Shown here: positions 9,580-15,773 of the stretch, piece after piece
Layout: every line of letters starts with the position of its first letter
How positions within the stretch are numbered: the stretch's first letter is position 1
Source: Alphaproteobacteria bacterium
Lineage (GTDB): Bacteria > Pseudomonadota > Alphaproteobacteria > Caulobacterales > Caulobacteraceae
Direction: 5' to 3'
Length of the DNA stretch: 41,948 nucleotides
Assembly (NCBI GenBank): GCA_018820205.1
Contig: JAHJOK010000067.1
Location: forward strand, 1-41,948
Made by a program: the position numbers and the translations under genes
The notes under the pieces: model-generated
Told to the model about the DNA's origin: nothing
The model's database searches: none
Seen by the model: the letters and a program-made list of their open reading frames with translations, nothing else

Positions 9580-10320
9580 TCACTGTGAAGTCTGCTCTTG
9601 CGCCGGAGCCGTCGGTTGCGGAGCGGCCGGCGGCGTGACCGACTGGGCCGCGACCAGGGCGGCCAGACCGGCGCTGGTGTTGCTGTCGATCATGCCGATG
9701 GCGGCCTGCGCGCGCTGACGGACCGAATCCGGGACGTCCTGCCCCAGGGTCAGCAGCACGAAGACCTCGCGGGCTTCGGCGGGCTTGCCGTGTTGCAGAC
9801 GCGCCAGACCCAGGGCCTCCTGGGCGAAGGGCCGCAGCGGCCGGTTCTCGGCGGTCAAAGGCTCCAAGCGCGTCTCGATCTCTTCCAGCGTGCCGGTATC
9901 CATCACCAGCATGGCGGCCTTCAGCCGGGCGGGATCGGCCAGGATGGGATCGCCGTCGGCCTTGGCGGCCTGATCCAGCAGTTCGACCGCATCGGGGATC
10001 CGGTTTGCGGCCACGGCGATGCCGGCGCGATGCTGCAGGGCCATGGATTTATAGGCCCCGTTGCCGGACTCGGCCGCTTCCGTGAACGCGCTCTCGGCGC
10101 CGGCCGAATCGCCGTTCTCGATCGCTTCCAGGCCGCGTTGATAGGCCACGGACGCCGTGCCCGCGCGACTGGTCTGATAGCTCTGCCAGCCCCACCAGGC
10201 CAAGGCGGCGATCAGTGCGACCAGCAGAATACCACCCACCACGGGCAGCCAGGTGCGCGCCAGGCGCTTCAGCCGTTCGGAGCGAAGCTCCTCCTCGACC
10301 TCTTCGAAGACATCAGTCAC
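9580..10320 (-). CDS. YfgM-like tetratricopeptide membrane protein
   Basis: A 246-residue protein with a short cytoplasmic start (VTDVFEEVEEELRSERLKR), one transmembrane helix at about residues 28-50 (WLPVVGGILLVALIAALAWW) and a periplasmic TPR-like region rich in Ala and Glu. This is the architecture of the YfgM/TPR_21 family, periplasmic chaperone partners of SecYEG. The GTG at 10320 is preferred because it yields this conserved N-terminus; the open frame extends further to 10398, but that part resembles no known start. It is followed directly by bamB and der as in E. coli. The C-terminus is Pro/Gln-rich and low in complexity. Confidence 0.85.
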   Translation of the reverse strand: MTDVFEEVEEELRSERLKRLARTWLPVVGGILLVALIAALAWWGWQSYQTSRAGTASVAYQRGLEAIENGDSAGAESAFTEAAESGNGAYKSMALQHRAGIAVAANRIPDAVELLDQAAKADGDPILADPARLKAAMLVMDTGTLEEIETRLEPLTAENRPLRPFAQEALGLARLQHGKPAEAREVFVLLTLGQDVPDSVRQRAQAAIGMIDSNTSAGLAALVAAQSVTPPAAPQPTAPAQEQTSQ

Positions 10321-10419
10321 GTGCGCAGCCGCCCCAAAAAACGCTGAAAAGCCAATCGGCGCGGACCCTAGAGGTTCGCTCCAGCCCTCGCAACGCATCT
10401 CGTGGAGACAGGCAGGGGA

Positions 10420-11256
10420 CTACGGCATGGCCGTCTTTTTGGAGAAGTAGGTCTCGACTTCGGCAGGAAAACGGCGGGCCTTCACATCGGCCGCATAGTC
10501 TGCGACCGCCCGGTCGATTTCGCCGCGCAGATCGGCGTATCTGCGCACGAATTTGGGCGTCCAGTCGAACAGGCCCAGCATGTCGGGCGTGACCAGGATC
10601 TGGCCATCGCAGGCGGCCGAGGCCCCGATGCCGATGGTCGGCTTGTCGATCGTCTCGGTGATTTCGCGCGCCACGCCCTCGGCCGTCCCCTCGATGACCA
10701 CGGCGAAGGCGCCTGCATCGGCGGTCGACTCGGCCTCCGCGATGACCCGCAGACGCTCGTCGTCGGTCTTGCCCTTGGCCTTGAAGGCGCCCTCGGTCAG
10801 GACCGCCTGGGGTCGCAGGCCGACATGGCCCATGACCGGGATGCCGCGCTGGACCAGATATTCGATCGTCTGGGGCACGGTCGGGCCGCTTTCCAGCTTC
10901 ACCGCCTGGGCGCCCGTCTCCTTCATCACGCGGGCGCAGTTTTCGTAGGCGATCTCCTTGCCGCCTTCATAGCTGCCGAACGGCATGTCGATGACGACCA
11001 TCGCCTTGCGCGATCCCCGCATCACCGCCTGCCCGTGCATGATCATCATCTCCAGGGAGACTCCGACCGTGTTGGGCAGGCCGTGCACCACCATGCCGAC
11101 GCTGTCGCCGACCAGCAGCAGGTCGCAGTGATCGTCAAGCAGAGCCGCCGTCGGCGCATCATAGGCGGTCAGGCAGACGATCGGCTCCTGGCCCTTGCGC
11201 TTCATGATGTCCGGGGCGGCGAGGCGTTTGACGACCTCCTGCTTCTGGCTCGACAC
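10420..11256 (-). CDS. panB: 3-methyl-2-oxobutanoate hydroxymethyltransferase
   Basis: First enzyme of pantothenate synthesis: it transfers a hydroxymethyl group from methylene-tetrahydrofolate to 2-oxoisovalerate to give ketopantoate. The 278-residue protein has the family landmarks [45 protein letters not shown] and [14 protein letters not shown]. The start is GTG at 11256, preceded by an ideal AGGAGGT 6 bases upstream that lies within the last codons of the preceding putative anti-sigma gene; the two genes are separated by 2 bases. panB is therefore probably translated from the same message as the ECF sigma module. Confidence 0.97.
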   Translation of the reverse strand: MSSQKQEVVKRLAAPDIMKRKGQEPIVCLTAYDAPTAALLDDHCDLLLVGDSVGMVVHGLPNTVGVSLEMMIMHGQAVMRGSRKAMVVIDMPFGSYEGGKEIAYENCARVMKETGAQAVKLESGPTVPQTIEYLVQRGIPVMGHVGLRPQAVLTEGAFKAKGKTDDERLRVIAEAESTADAGAFAVVIEGTAEGVAREITETIDKPTIGIGASAACDGQILVTPDMLGLFDWTPKFVRRYADLRGEIDRAVADYAADVKARRFPAEVETYFSKKTAMP

Positions 11257-11258
11257 GG

Positions 11259-11678
11259 TCAGACCTCCTGCGACAGCTTCACCACGGCGGCGGCGGCCAG
11301 AGCGATCAGGGCGCCCGCCGATATCCAGAACAGCTGCATCCCGCCCATGGAGCCCAGTGTCAAATCGGACAGGCCGAACTGACCCAGGCCGGCGGCCACC
11401 GCCCCCTGCACATCCAGGCTGGCCGCCTGCAGTCCCTGGCCGATCGCACGGCCGGCGACCGGCGCGTCTCCATCGGACAGATGCAGGTTCAGGTTCACCG
11501 ACTCGCGCACCGCGATGACCCCGCCGACCAGACCTGCGACGGTCAGGGCCAGGGTGCGGACGCGGTTGGACGAATGCAGCTTCGTCTCCACCTCGGCCGC
11601 GAACAGGCTCGCGTCGGCCATCTGGGGCGAGCGGGCGAACAGCCGCTCGATCATCGGATCGAATTCATCAGCCGACAT
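11259..11678 (-). CDS. Putative anti-sigma membrane protein, ECF module 1
   Basis: A 139-residue protein I do not recognise by name. The N-terminal 40 residues are soluble and acidic ([19 protein letters not shown]), with the pattern D-x-x-x-F-x-x-x-V-x-x-x-L before an Arg. Two hydrophobic helices follow, at about residues 45-63 and 115-133. The ATG at 11678 has GGGAGG upstream, and the gene starts inside the sigma factor gene with an 11-base overlap. This position and layout (short cytoplasmic N-terminus plus membrane segments, directly after an ECF sigma gene) indicate a membrane anti-sigma factor. No zinc-binding HxxxCxxC motif is visible. The role is inferred from context. Confidence 0.65.
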   Translation of the reverse strand: MSADEFDPMIERLFARSPQMADASLFAAEVETKLHSSNRVRTLALTVAGLVGGVIAVRESVNLNLHLSDGDAPVAGRAIGQGLQAASLDVQGAVAAGLGQFGLSDLTLGSMGGMQLFWISAGALIALAAAAVVKLSQEV

Positions 11679-12231
11679 GGGTCGACCTCCCCATCTGTCC
11701 CGCATCCGGCGAGAGCCGGGCGCGGAGTTTATCCAGACCACGTTTGACATGAGACTTCACCGTTCCAAGCGGCAGATTCATGGCGGCGGCGATCTCGGGA
11801 TGAGACAGCCCCGCGCCATGACACAGGGAAACACACAGGCGTTCCGTTTCGCTCAGGCTCTTCAGCGCCTCGTCCAGATCGACCAGCGCCGCCTGATCGC
11901 GCACGGGCGCGACATCATCCTCGCCGGGTTCGATCTCGGCGACATAGCGCGCGTCCTTCGCCTTGCGCTTTAGATACAGACGCGCGGCGATCCGCTTGAC
12001 CCAGGCCGCGAACGTGCCCTCGCCGCGAAACTCGGCGCATTTCTCGAACGCCTGAAGAAAAGCGTCCTGGGCCACGTCGTCGGCCTCGGACCCTTGCGCC
12101 CCCATGCGTCGCAGCAGGGATCGCACGGCCGAACCGTGGCGGCGGACCAGTTCGCCGAACTCGCGCCGTCCGCCCGCCGCCGCCAGGGCGGCGAGCTCTA
12201 CGTCGTGATGGTCCATCAGGGCCTTGGCCAT
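11668..12231 (-). CDS. ECF-type RNA polymerase sigma factor, module 1
   Basis: A 187-residue group 4 sigma factor. Region 2 is FGELVRRHGSAVRSLLRRMG followed by EADDVAQDAFLQAFEKC and the promoter-melting segment TFAAWVKRIAARLYLKRKAK. Region 4 is the helix-turn-helix LCVSLCHGAGLSHPEIAAA followed by NLPLGTVKSHVKRGLDKLR, which contacts the -35 element. The linker lacks other domains. The ATG at 12231 has AGGGGGA upstream; an internal Met five codons later is possible. It lies between a DUF6249-like membrane gene (28-base gap) and the putative anti-sigma gene (11-base overlap). It is probably held inactive at the membrane and released by an envelope signal (inference). Confidence 0.93.
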   Translation of the reverse strand: MAKALMDHHDVELAALAAAGGRREFGELVRRHGSAVRSLLRRMGAQGSEADDVAQDAFLQAFEKCAEFRGEGTFAAWVKRIAARLYLKRKAKDARYVAEIEPGEDDVAPVRDQAALVDLDEALKSLSETERLCVSLCHGAGLSHPEIAAAMNLPLGTVKSHVKRGLDKLRARLSPDAGQMGRSTHVG

Positions 12232-12259
12232 GACCGGTTTCCCCCTGTCCGACCGCGGC

Positions 12260-12670
12260 TCAGTCCCTGTTCTTATTGAAGAAGCTCAGGACGATATAGG
12301 CCAGGCCGATGGTCACCGGGATGGCCGCGATGCCCAGCAGGCCGCCGTCGAAATTGGGGCCGTCGCTCCAGTCATCGCCGAATCCACGCATGTCGTTGAT
12401 CAGGCTGAACGCCGCGATGCCGATGCCGGTGGCCAGCCAGATGATGCCCCGGCGAATGTCGCGGGTGCGGCTGGGGATGTTCTTCGTCGCTTCCTTGCCC
12501 AGGGCGTCGATGACCTCGGGCGGCAGGGGCTGACCCTTGTCGATGGCGGCACGGACGGTGGCCTGCATCTCGCGGCGTTCGCGGCTCTTCAGATAGCTGG
12601 GGCCGACGACGATGGCGGTGATGGTGCCGAACACGGCGAAGATCGCGAACAGCGGGATGAAGTCTTCCAT
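12260..12670 (-). CDS. DUF6249-like small membrane protein, module 1
   Basis: A 136-residue inner-membrane protein. An N-terminal helix (MEDFIPLFAIFAVFGTITAI) is followed by a charged cytoplasmic stretch with the signature IDKGQPLPPEVIDAL, then two more hydrophobic helices. I believe this is the DUF6249 type; function unknown. The ATG at 12670 follows GAAAGGGGAA. A longer frame to 12805 exists, but its extra part is Arg/Gly-rich and unlike a membrane protein start. As first gene of the ECF operon it probably belongs to the sensing or control of the sigma factor (inference). It resembles the protein at 14232-14633 in layout and in the GQ/GE-x-PPE motif. Confidence 0.85.
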   Translation of the reverse strand: MEDFIPLFAIFAVFGTITAIVVGPSYLKSRERREMQATVRAAIDKGQPLPPEVIDALGKEATKNIPSRTRDIRRGIIWLATGIGIAAFSLINDMRGFGDDWSDGPNFDGGLLGIAAIPVTIGLAYIVLSFFNKNRD

Positions 12671-12881
12671 GGGTGTTTCCCCTTTCGATGGTCGCCCAAG
12701 GCGTGATGCCCGGGCCTTCTGATCACAAGAGGCTGCGGCGCCCCCCAACGGATGCGACCCGCGACGTGAAATCTTCGTAACCCGGCGTCGGACCCGGACT
12801 GACATCGACAGCTCGGCGCTGGCGTGGCGCCACCGGTTGACCTAGCCTCGCGGTGACCGCCTTGCGTCTCCGGAGTTCGCC

Positions 12882-13394
12882 ATGTCCATCCGCCTTGCGT
12901 CGCTCGTGCTCTGCGCCCTGCTCTTCGGGTGTTCGCCGCGCTCCGAAACACCCGAAGAGGCCTATCAGCCTCGCTCTCTCACCGCCGATCAGGTCGCCAA
13001 TCTGATCGCGGCCGACGGCGCGGCCCATACGGTCGCGGTCCTGAGCGGCCCCGCCGACCCCACCGGCATAGACAAAGTGTTCGCCGGCGTCGCCACAGGC
13101 GCGCCCGAATGGCTGGCGCTGGTCCCCGCGATCCAGCCCGAAACGGACGGGATGTATGCCGAGGGCCTGCAGGATGCTCTCGCCACGGCTCTGACCCACA
13201 ACGCACCGGGCGTGCTGGCCCTGATCCCCGACCATGCCTCGCCGCTCTTCGTCTGCGCCGCGACGTCCCCTCCAGACGCGCGCATGATCGCCGCTCGGGC
13301 CGCCGTCGAGGCCGTTACTGATCCCGGCCTGCAGGCGGCCAAAACCGAATGCATCCGGCATTTCGAAGGCGATCAAGTCCCGGCCGAAGGCTAG
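12882..13394 (+). CDS. Putative lipoprotein between the two ECF modules
   Basis: A 170-residue protein with a short signal peptide (MSIRLASLVLCALL) and a lipobox-like LFGC with Cys17 as the probable lipidation site; Phe at the -2 position is less usual. The mature part is Ala-rich, contains two further Cys residues (in LFVCAATS and TECIRHF), and matches no family I know. A GGAG sequence lies 7-8 bases upstream of the ATG. It is the only plus-strand gene among the ECF genes, divergent from module 1 (gap 12671-12881) and tail to tail with module 2, whose last stop codon it overlaps by 3-4 bases. It may be a target or envelope sensor of these modules (inference from position only). Confidence 0.75.
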   Translation: MSIRLASLVLCALLFGCSPRSETPEEAYQPRSLTADQVANLIAADGAAHTVAVLSGPADPTGIDKVFAGVATGAPEWLALVPAIQPETDGMYAEGLQDALATALTHNAPGVLALIPDHASPLFVCAATSPPDARMIAARAAVEAVTDPGLQAAKTECIRHFEGDQVPAEG

Positions 13395-13690
13395 ACCGTC
13401 CTCAACCGCCGCGCACTCGCCGTCAGCACGACCACGCCCAGCCCGGTCAGCCCCAGGATGGCGGCGGCGGGCGCCAGGGTCCGGCTCAGACCCTCGACGA
13501 CCGGCGCGATCATCGGTCCCGCCGCCCAGCACAGGGCGATCGCCGCGATCGTCCACGGGATCATTGCGAAAACGGTCGCCAGGGCGCGCCTGCGCGCCAC
13601 CCGCTCGGCGACTCCGGCCTGAAACGTCAGATCACGCGTCGGCGGCGCCGCCTCGGCGAAAAACGCGTTCAGCTTGTCCTCAGGCGTCAT
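13391..13690 (-). CDS. Putative anti-sigma membrane protein, ECF module 2
   Basis: A 99-residue protein: a soluble N-terminus of about 38 residues (MTPEDKLNAFFAEAAPPTRD, then a TFQAGVAERVARRR helix) followed by two hydrophobic segments at about 38-60 and 70-92. The arrangement x-F-F-A-x(n)-P-x(n)-D-x-x-F-x-x-x-V followed by arginines parallels the module 1 protein. It starts 11 bases inside the sigma gene, the same overlap as in module 1. No zinc motif is seen. I infer a minimal membrane anti-sigma factor; an experimental link is lacking. Its stop codon overlaps that of the convergent lipoprotein. Confidence 0.65.
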   Translation of the reverse strand: MTPEDKLNAFFAEAAPPTRDLTFQAGVAERVARRRALATVFAMIPWTIAAIALCWAAGPMIAPVVEGLSRTLAPAAAILGLTGLGVVVLTASARRLRTV

Positions 13691-14207
13691 CGGAGCCTCC
13701 CGTCAGCACGGCCAGCAATCGCGCCCTGCCGCGCGTAACATGCGACTTGACGGTCCCGAGCGGAAGCCCCAGCGCCTCCGCCGCCTCCGGATGCGACCAG
13801 CCGTCGGCCAGACACAGGGCCACGCACGCCCGCTGATCCGCTGGCAAGGCCGCCATCGCATCGGCCAGGGCCAGCCTGTCTTCCTGCGAAGTCCCGCCTG
13901 ACGGCGCCGTCTCGTCCAGCCACGACCGGTCGCGCGCCTGCGACCTCAGTCCCGACCGCATCCGGTCCTGCGCCTTTCGCCAGGCGATGCCGAACAGCCA
14001 GGATCGCACCCCCGCCGGATCCTTCAGCCGACCCAGCGATCCCCAGGCCGCGACGAACACATCCTGCGCCAGGTCGTCCGCCTCGTCCCAGTTGCGGCCC
14101 AGCAGTCGCCGGATGAACGCCCGCACCGGCGCCTGATGTCGCTCCACCAGCCGCGCGAAGGCGGCGTCCGAGCCGGCCCGTGCGGCGCGGACCAACTCGG
14201 CATCCAT
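13680..14207 (-). CDS. ECF-type RNA polymerase sigma factor, module 2
   Basis: A 175-residue group 4 sigma factor. Region 2: FARLVERHQAPVRAFIRRLL, then DEADDLAQDVFVAAWGSLGR and VRSWLFGIAWRKAQDRMRS. Region 4: ACVALCLADGWSHPEAAEAL followed by GLPLGTVKSHVTRGRARLL. The SHPE-x-A-x-A-x-x-LPLGTVKSHV string is shared with the module 1 sigma, which marks the two as close relatives. I prefer the ATG at 14207, which has a run of G residues 8-13 bases upstream; an in-frame GTG lies at 14222. The preceding membrane gene ends 24 bases upstream. Confidence 0.93.
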   Translation of the reverse strand: MDAELVRAARAGSDAAFARLVERHQAPVRAFIRRLLGRNWDEADDLAQDVFVAAWGSLGRLKDPAGVRSWLFGIAWRKAQDRMRSGLRSQARDRSWLDETAPSGGTSQEDRLALADAMAALPADQRACVALCLADGWSHPEAAEALGLPLGTVKSHVTRGRARLLAVLTGGSDDA

Positions 14208-14231
14208 CACCTCGCCCCCCACGGATCGACA

Positions 14232-14633
14232 TCAGTCCCGGTGACGACGGCGACCCAGCACGGCCGACACCAGCGACGCGGCCGCCAGCGCACCCATCAC
14301 AAAGGCCACGATCAGGAAGGCATCGCCCGCGCCGTACATATTGGACCAGCTGGCATAGCCGAAGCCCACCGCCATGACGCCGAACAGCACCACAGAGAAC
14401 CCGTTACCGTCATTCATCCGGGTGCCGGGCTGATACTCATGCCGGTCGTCGATCGGCTGTTCGACGATCTTCAGCAGGGCTTCTGGCGGCTGTTCGCCCC
14501 GGTCGGCATAGGTCTTGATGATCTTCAGCACGTTCTTCTGGCGATAGTAGTTCACCATGGCGGCGAAACCGCCGAATATGAACCATGCCAGAGGGAACAG
14601 CAGCCACCATTTGTCTTGCAGGAACTCGACCAT
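14232..14633 (-). CDS. Small membrane protein, DUF6249-like, module 2
   Basis: A 133-residue membrane protein. An N-terminal helix (WWLLFPLAWFIFGGFAAMVN) is followed by a basic cytoplasmic stretch with IIKTYADRGEQPPEALLKIV, then two hydrophobic helices at about residues 78-98 and 104-125, ending in RRRHRD. The order helix / GEQPPEAL motif / two helices matches the module 1 protein (GQPLPPEVIDAL), so I treat them as distant paralogues. As first gene of the second ECF module it likely influences the sigma factor; the mechanism is unknown. The upstream gap 14634-14761 is shared with the divergent DUF2188 gene and must hold both promoters. Confidence 0.85.
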   Translation of the reverse strand: MVEFLQDKWWLLFPLAWFIFGGFAAMVNYYRQKNVLKIIKTYADRGEQPPEALLKIVEQPIDDRHEYQPGTRMNDGNGFSVVLFGVMAVGFGYASWSNMYGAGDAFLIVAFVMGALAAASLVSAVLGRRRHRD

Positions 14634-14761
14634 CGTCGTTCACCCCATCCGCGCCGACCCATCGCCTGCGCTTTCAGTGAGTAGTCGGCGCCGTGCCCGC
14701 GAATGGATGCACGGCGGCGAAGAAAATGCCATCTAGGGCGAAACCTGAACGGAGACCGTCC

Positions 14762-15001
14762 ATGAGCCACGTCACCTATCGCATCGTCGAACACGACGGC
14801 GGCTGGGCCTACAAGGTCGGCGACACCTTCTCCGAAACCTATCCCGATCACGACAGCGCCAAGGCCGGCGCCGTCCGCGCCGCGCGCGAGCAGAAGGTGT
14901 CGGACGAGAACTCGATGATCGAATACGCCAACGCCGACGGCGACTGGATCACCGAGCGCGCCGACGGCCATGACCGGCCTGAGACCGACGTCGAGGGATA
15001 G
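14762..15001 (+). CDS. DUF2188 domain-containing small protein
   Basis: A 79-residue soluble protein. The pattern VTYRIVEHDGGWAYKVGDTF, followed by ETYPDHDSAKAGAVRAARE, is the DUF2188 fold: a small beta sheet with a helix whose members read like W-x-V-x-x-x-G and A-x-x-x-A-x-x-x-A. Function is unknown. The ATG at 14762 has GGAG about 7 bases upstream; the frame is open further upstream but without a ribosome-binding site. It is divergent from ECF module 2 and convergent with the ArsC-like gene, with a hairpin between the two stops. Confidence 0.8.
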   Translation: MSHVTYRIVEHDGGWAYKVGDTFSETYPDHDSAKAGAVRAAREQKVSDENSMIEYANADGDWITERADGHDRPETDVEG

Positions 15002-15011
15002 AGCCCCTCCC

Positions 15012-15043
15012 CCGTGCATCCCCGCGAAAACGGGGATTCACGG
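15012..15043. terminator. Hairpin between convergent genes, related to the 6301-6432 repeats
   Basis: CCGTGCATCCCCG at 15012-15024 pairs with CGGGGATTCACGG at 15031-15043 with one mismatch, leaving a six-base loop. It lies between the stops of the plus-strand DUF2188 gene (15001) and the minus-strand ArsC-like gene (15047), so it can act on both transcripts. There is no U-run, so it is not a classical intrinsic terminator. The arm sequence GTGCATCCC is shared with the repeats at 6301-6332 and 6401-6432, so it is probably another copy of that element. Confidence 0.6.
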
Positions 15044-15046
15044 AAA

Positions 15047-15397
15047 TCAAAGACCGAACGCCGCCGCATAGGTCTCCGGCTTGAATCCCACGATCGTGCG
15101 GTCGCCCAGATCCAGCACCGGCCGTTTGATCATCGACGGCTGGGCCAGCATCAGGGCGATGGCCTTGTCGGCGTCGATCCCCGACTTGTCGGCGGCGTCC
15201 AGCGCCCGGAAGGTCGTGCCCTTCGTATTCAGCACCACCTCCCAGCCATGCTCGGCGACCCAGCCCTCCAGCGACGCCCGGTCGATCCCCGATTTCTTGT
15301 AGTCGTGGAAGGCGAACGCCCGCCCGTGCTGATCCAGCCAGACCCGCGCCTTCTTCACAGTGTCGCAGTTGGGAATACCGTAGAGGATCGGGGTCAT
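15047..15397 (-). CDS. ArsC/Spx/YffB family reductase-like protein
   Basis: A 116-residue thioredoxin-fold protein. It opens with ILYGIPNCDTVKKARVWLDQ, where Cys11 is the conserved ArsC-type cysteine and CDTVKKA is the hallmark of the YffB subgroup. FHDYKKSGID and MIKRPVLDLGDRTIVGF (the RP motif) are further family signatures. True arsenate reductases use glutathione and glutaredoxin; YffB-like proteins have no settled substrate. There is no arsenic operon nearby, so arsenate reduction should not be assumed. It is convergent with the DUF2188 gene. Confidence 0.9.
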   Translation of the reverse strand: MTPILYGIPNCDTVKKARVWLDQHGRAFAFHDYKKSGIDRASLEGWVAEHGWEVVLNTKGTTFRALDAADKSGIDADKAIALMLAQPSMIKRPVLDLGDRTIVGFKPETYAAAFGL

Positions 15398-15461
15398 GGC
15401 GACTGGATAGGGCGATCAGCCTCGCATGTCTCCTCCCTGTTCGCCGCGACTGGTGAGGCCG

Positions 15462-15710
15462 CTACCAGTAATTTATGACCGCCTCGGCGACGATCTGTAG
15501 GGCGAGCGTCGCACCAACAATCCAATAAAAGCGGCTCGATCTCAATCGCAACGCCGCGAAAACAGCGACTGACGGGCTAAGAATTAGCGCAGCGATCAGA
15601 AAAAGCCGCGCTGTCGAATTCTGAAAAACTAGAGGAAACGTTGTCAAACTGACGAAAAGTGTAAGCACGGGAAAAAACGTTGTCAGTAACACCCCAAATA
15701 CGCGAAGCAC
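15462..15710 (-). CDS. Small A+T-richer membrane protein, unknown
   Basis: An 82-residue hydrophobic protein with helices at about residues 3-25, 35-55 and 62-80, ending in EAVINYW. I do not recognise it. It starts at a GTG (15710) with a good GGGAGGT about 4 bases upstream, which supports translation. Base composition is clearly richer in A+T than the neighbours (many AAA, AAT and GTT codons), which suggests recent acquisition or a poorly adapted gene. It lies between the ArsC-like gene and the end of parC, all on the minus strand. Confidence 0.6.
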   Translation of the reverse strand: MLRVFGVLLTTFFPVLTLFVSLTTFPLVFQNSTARLFLIAALILSPSVAVFAALRLRSSRFYWIVGATLALQIVAEAVINYW

Positions 15711-15773
15711 CCTTACCTCCCATTCCGACCCGTTATGCTCTCCGTTAGCGATTCCCGCTTACCTTGCAAATCC

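Noticed and set aside
15047..15397. Calling the ArsC-like gene an arsenate reductase in an arsenic operon with the arsR gene
   Set aside because: It belongs to the YffB subgroup, and the arsR gene is 5 kb away, lacks metal-binding cysteines and heads a different operon.
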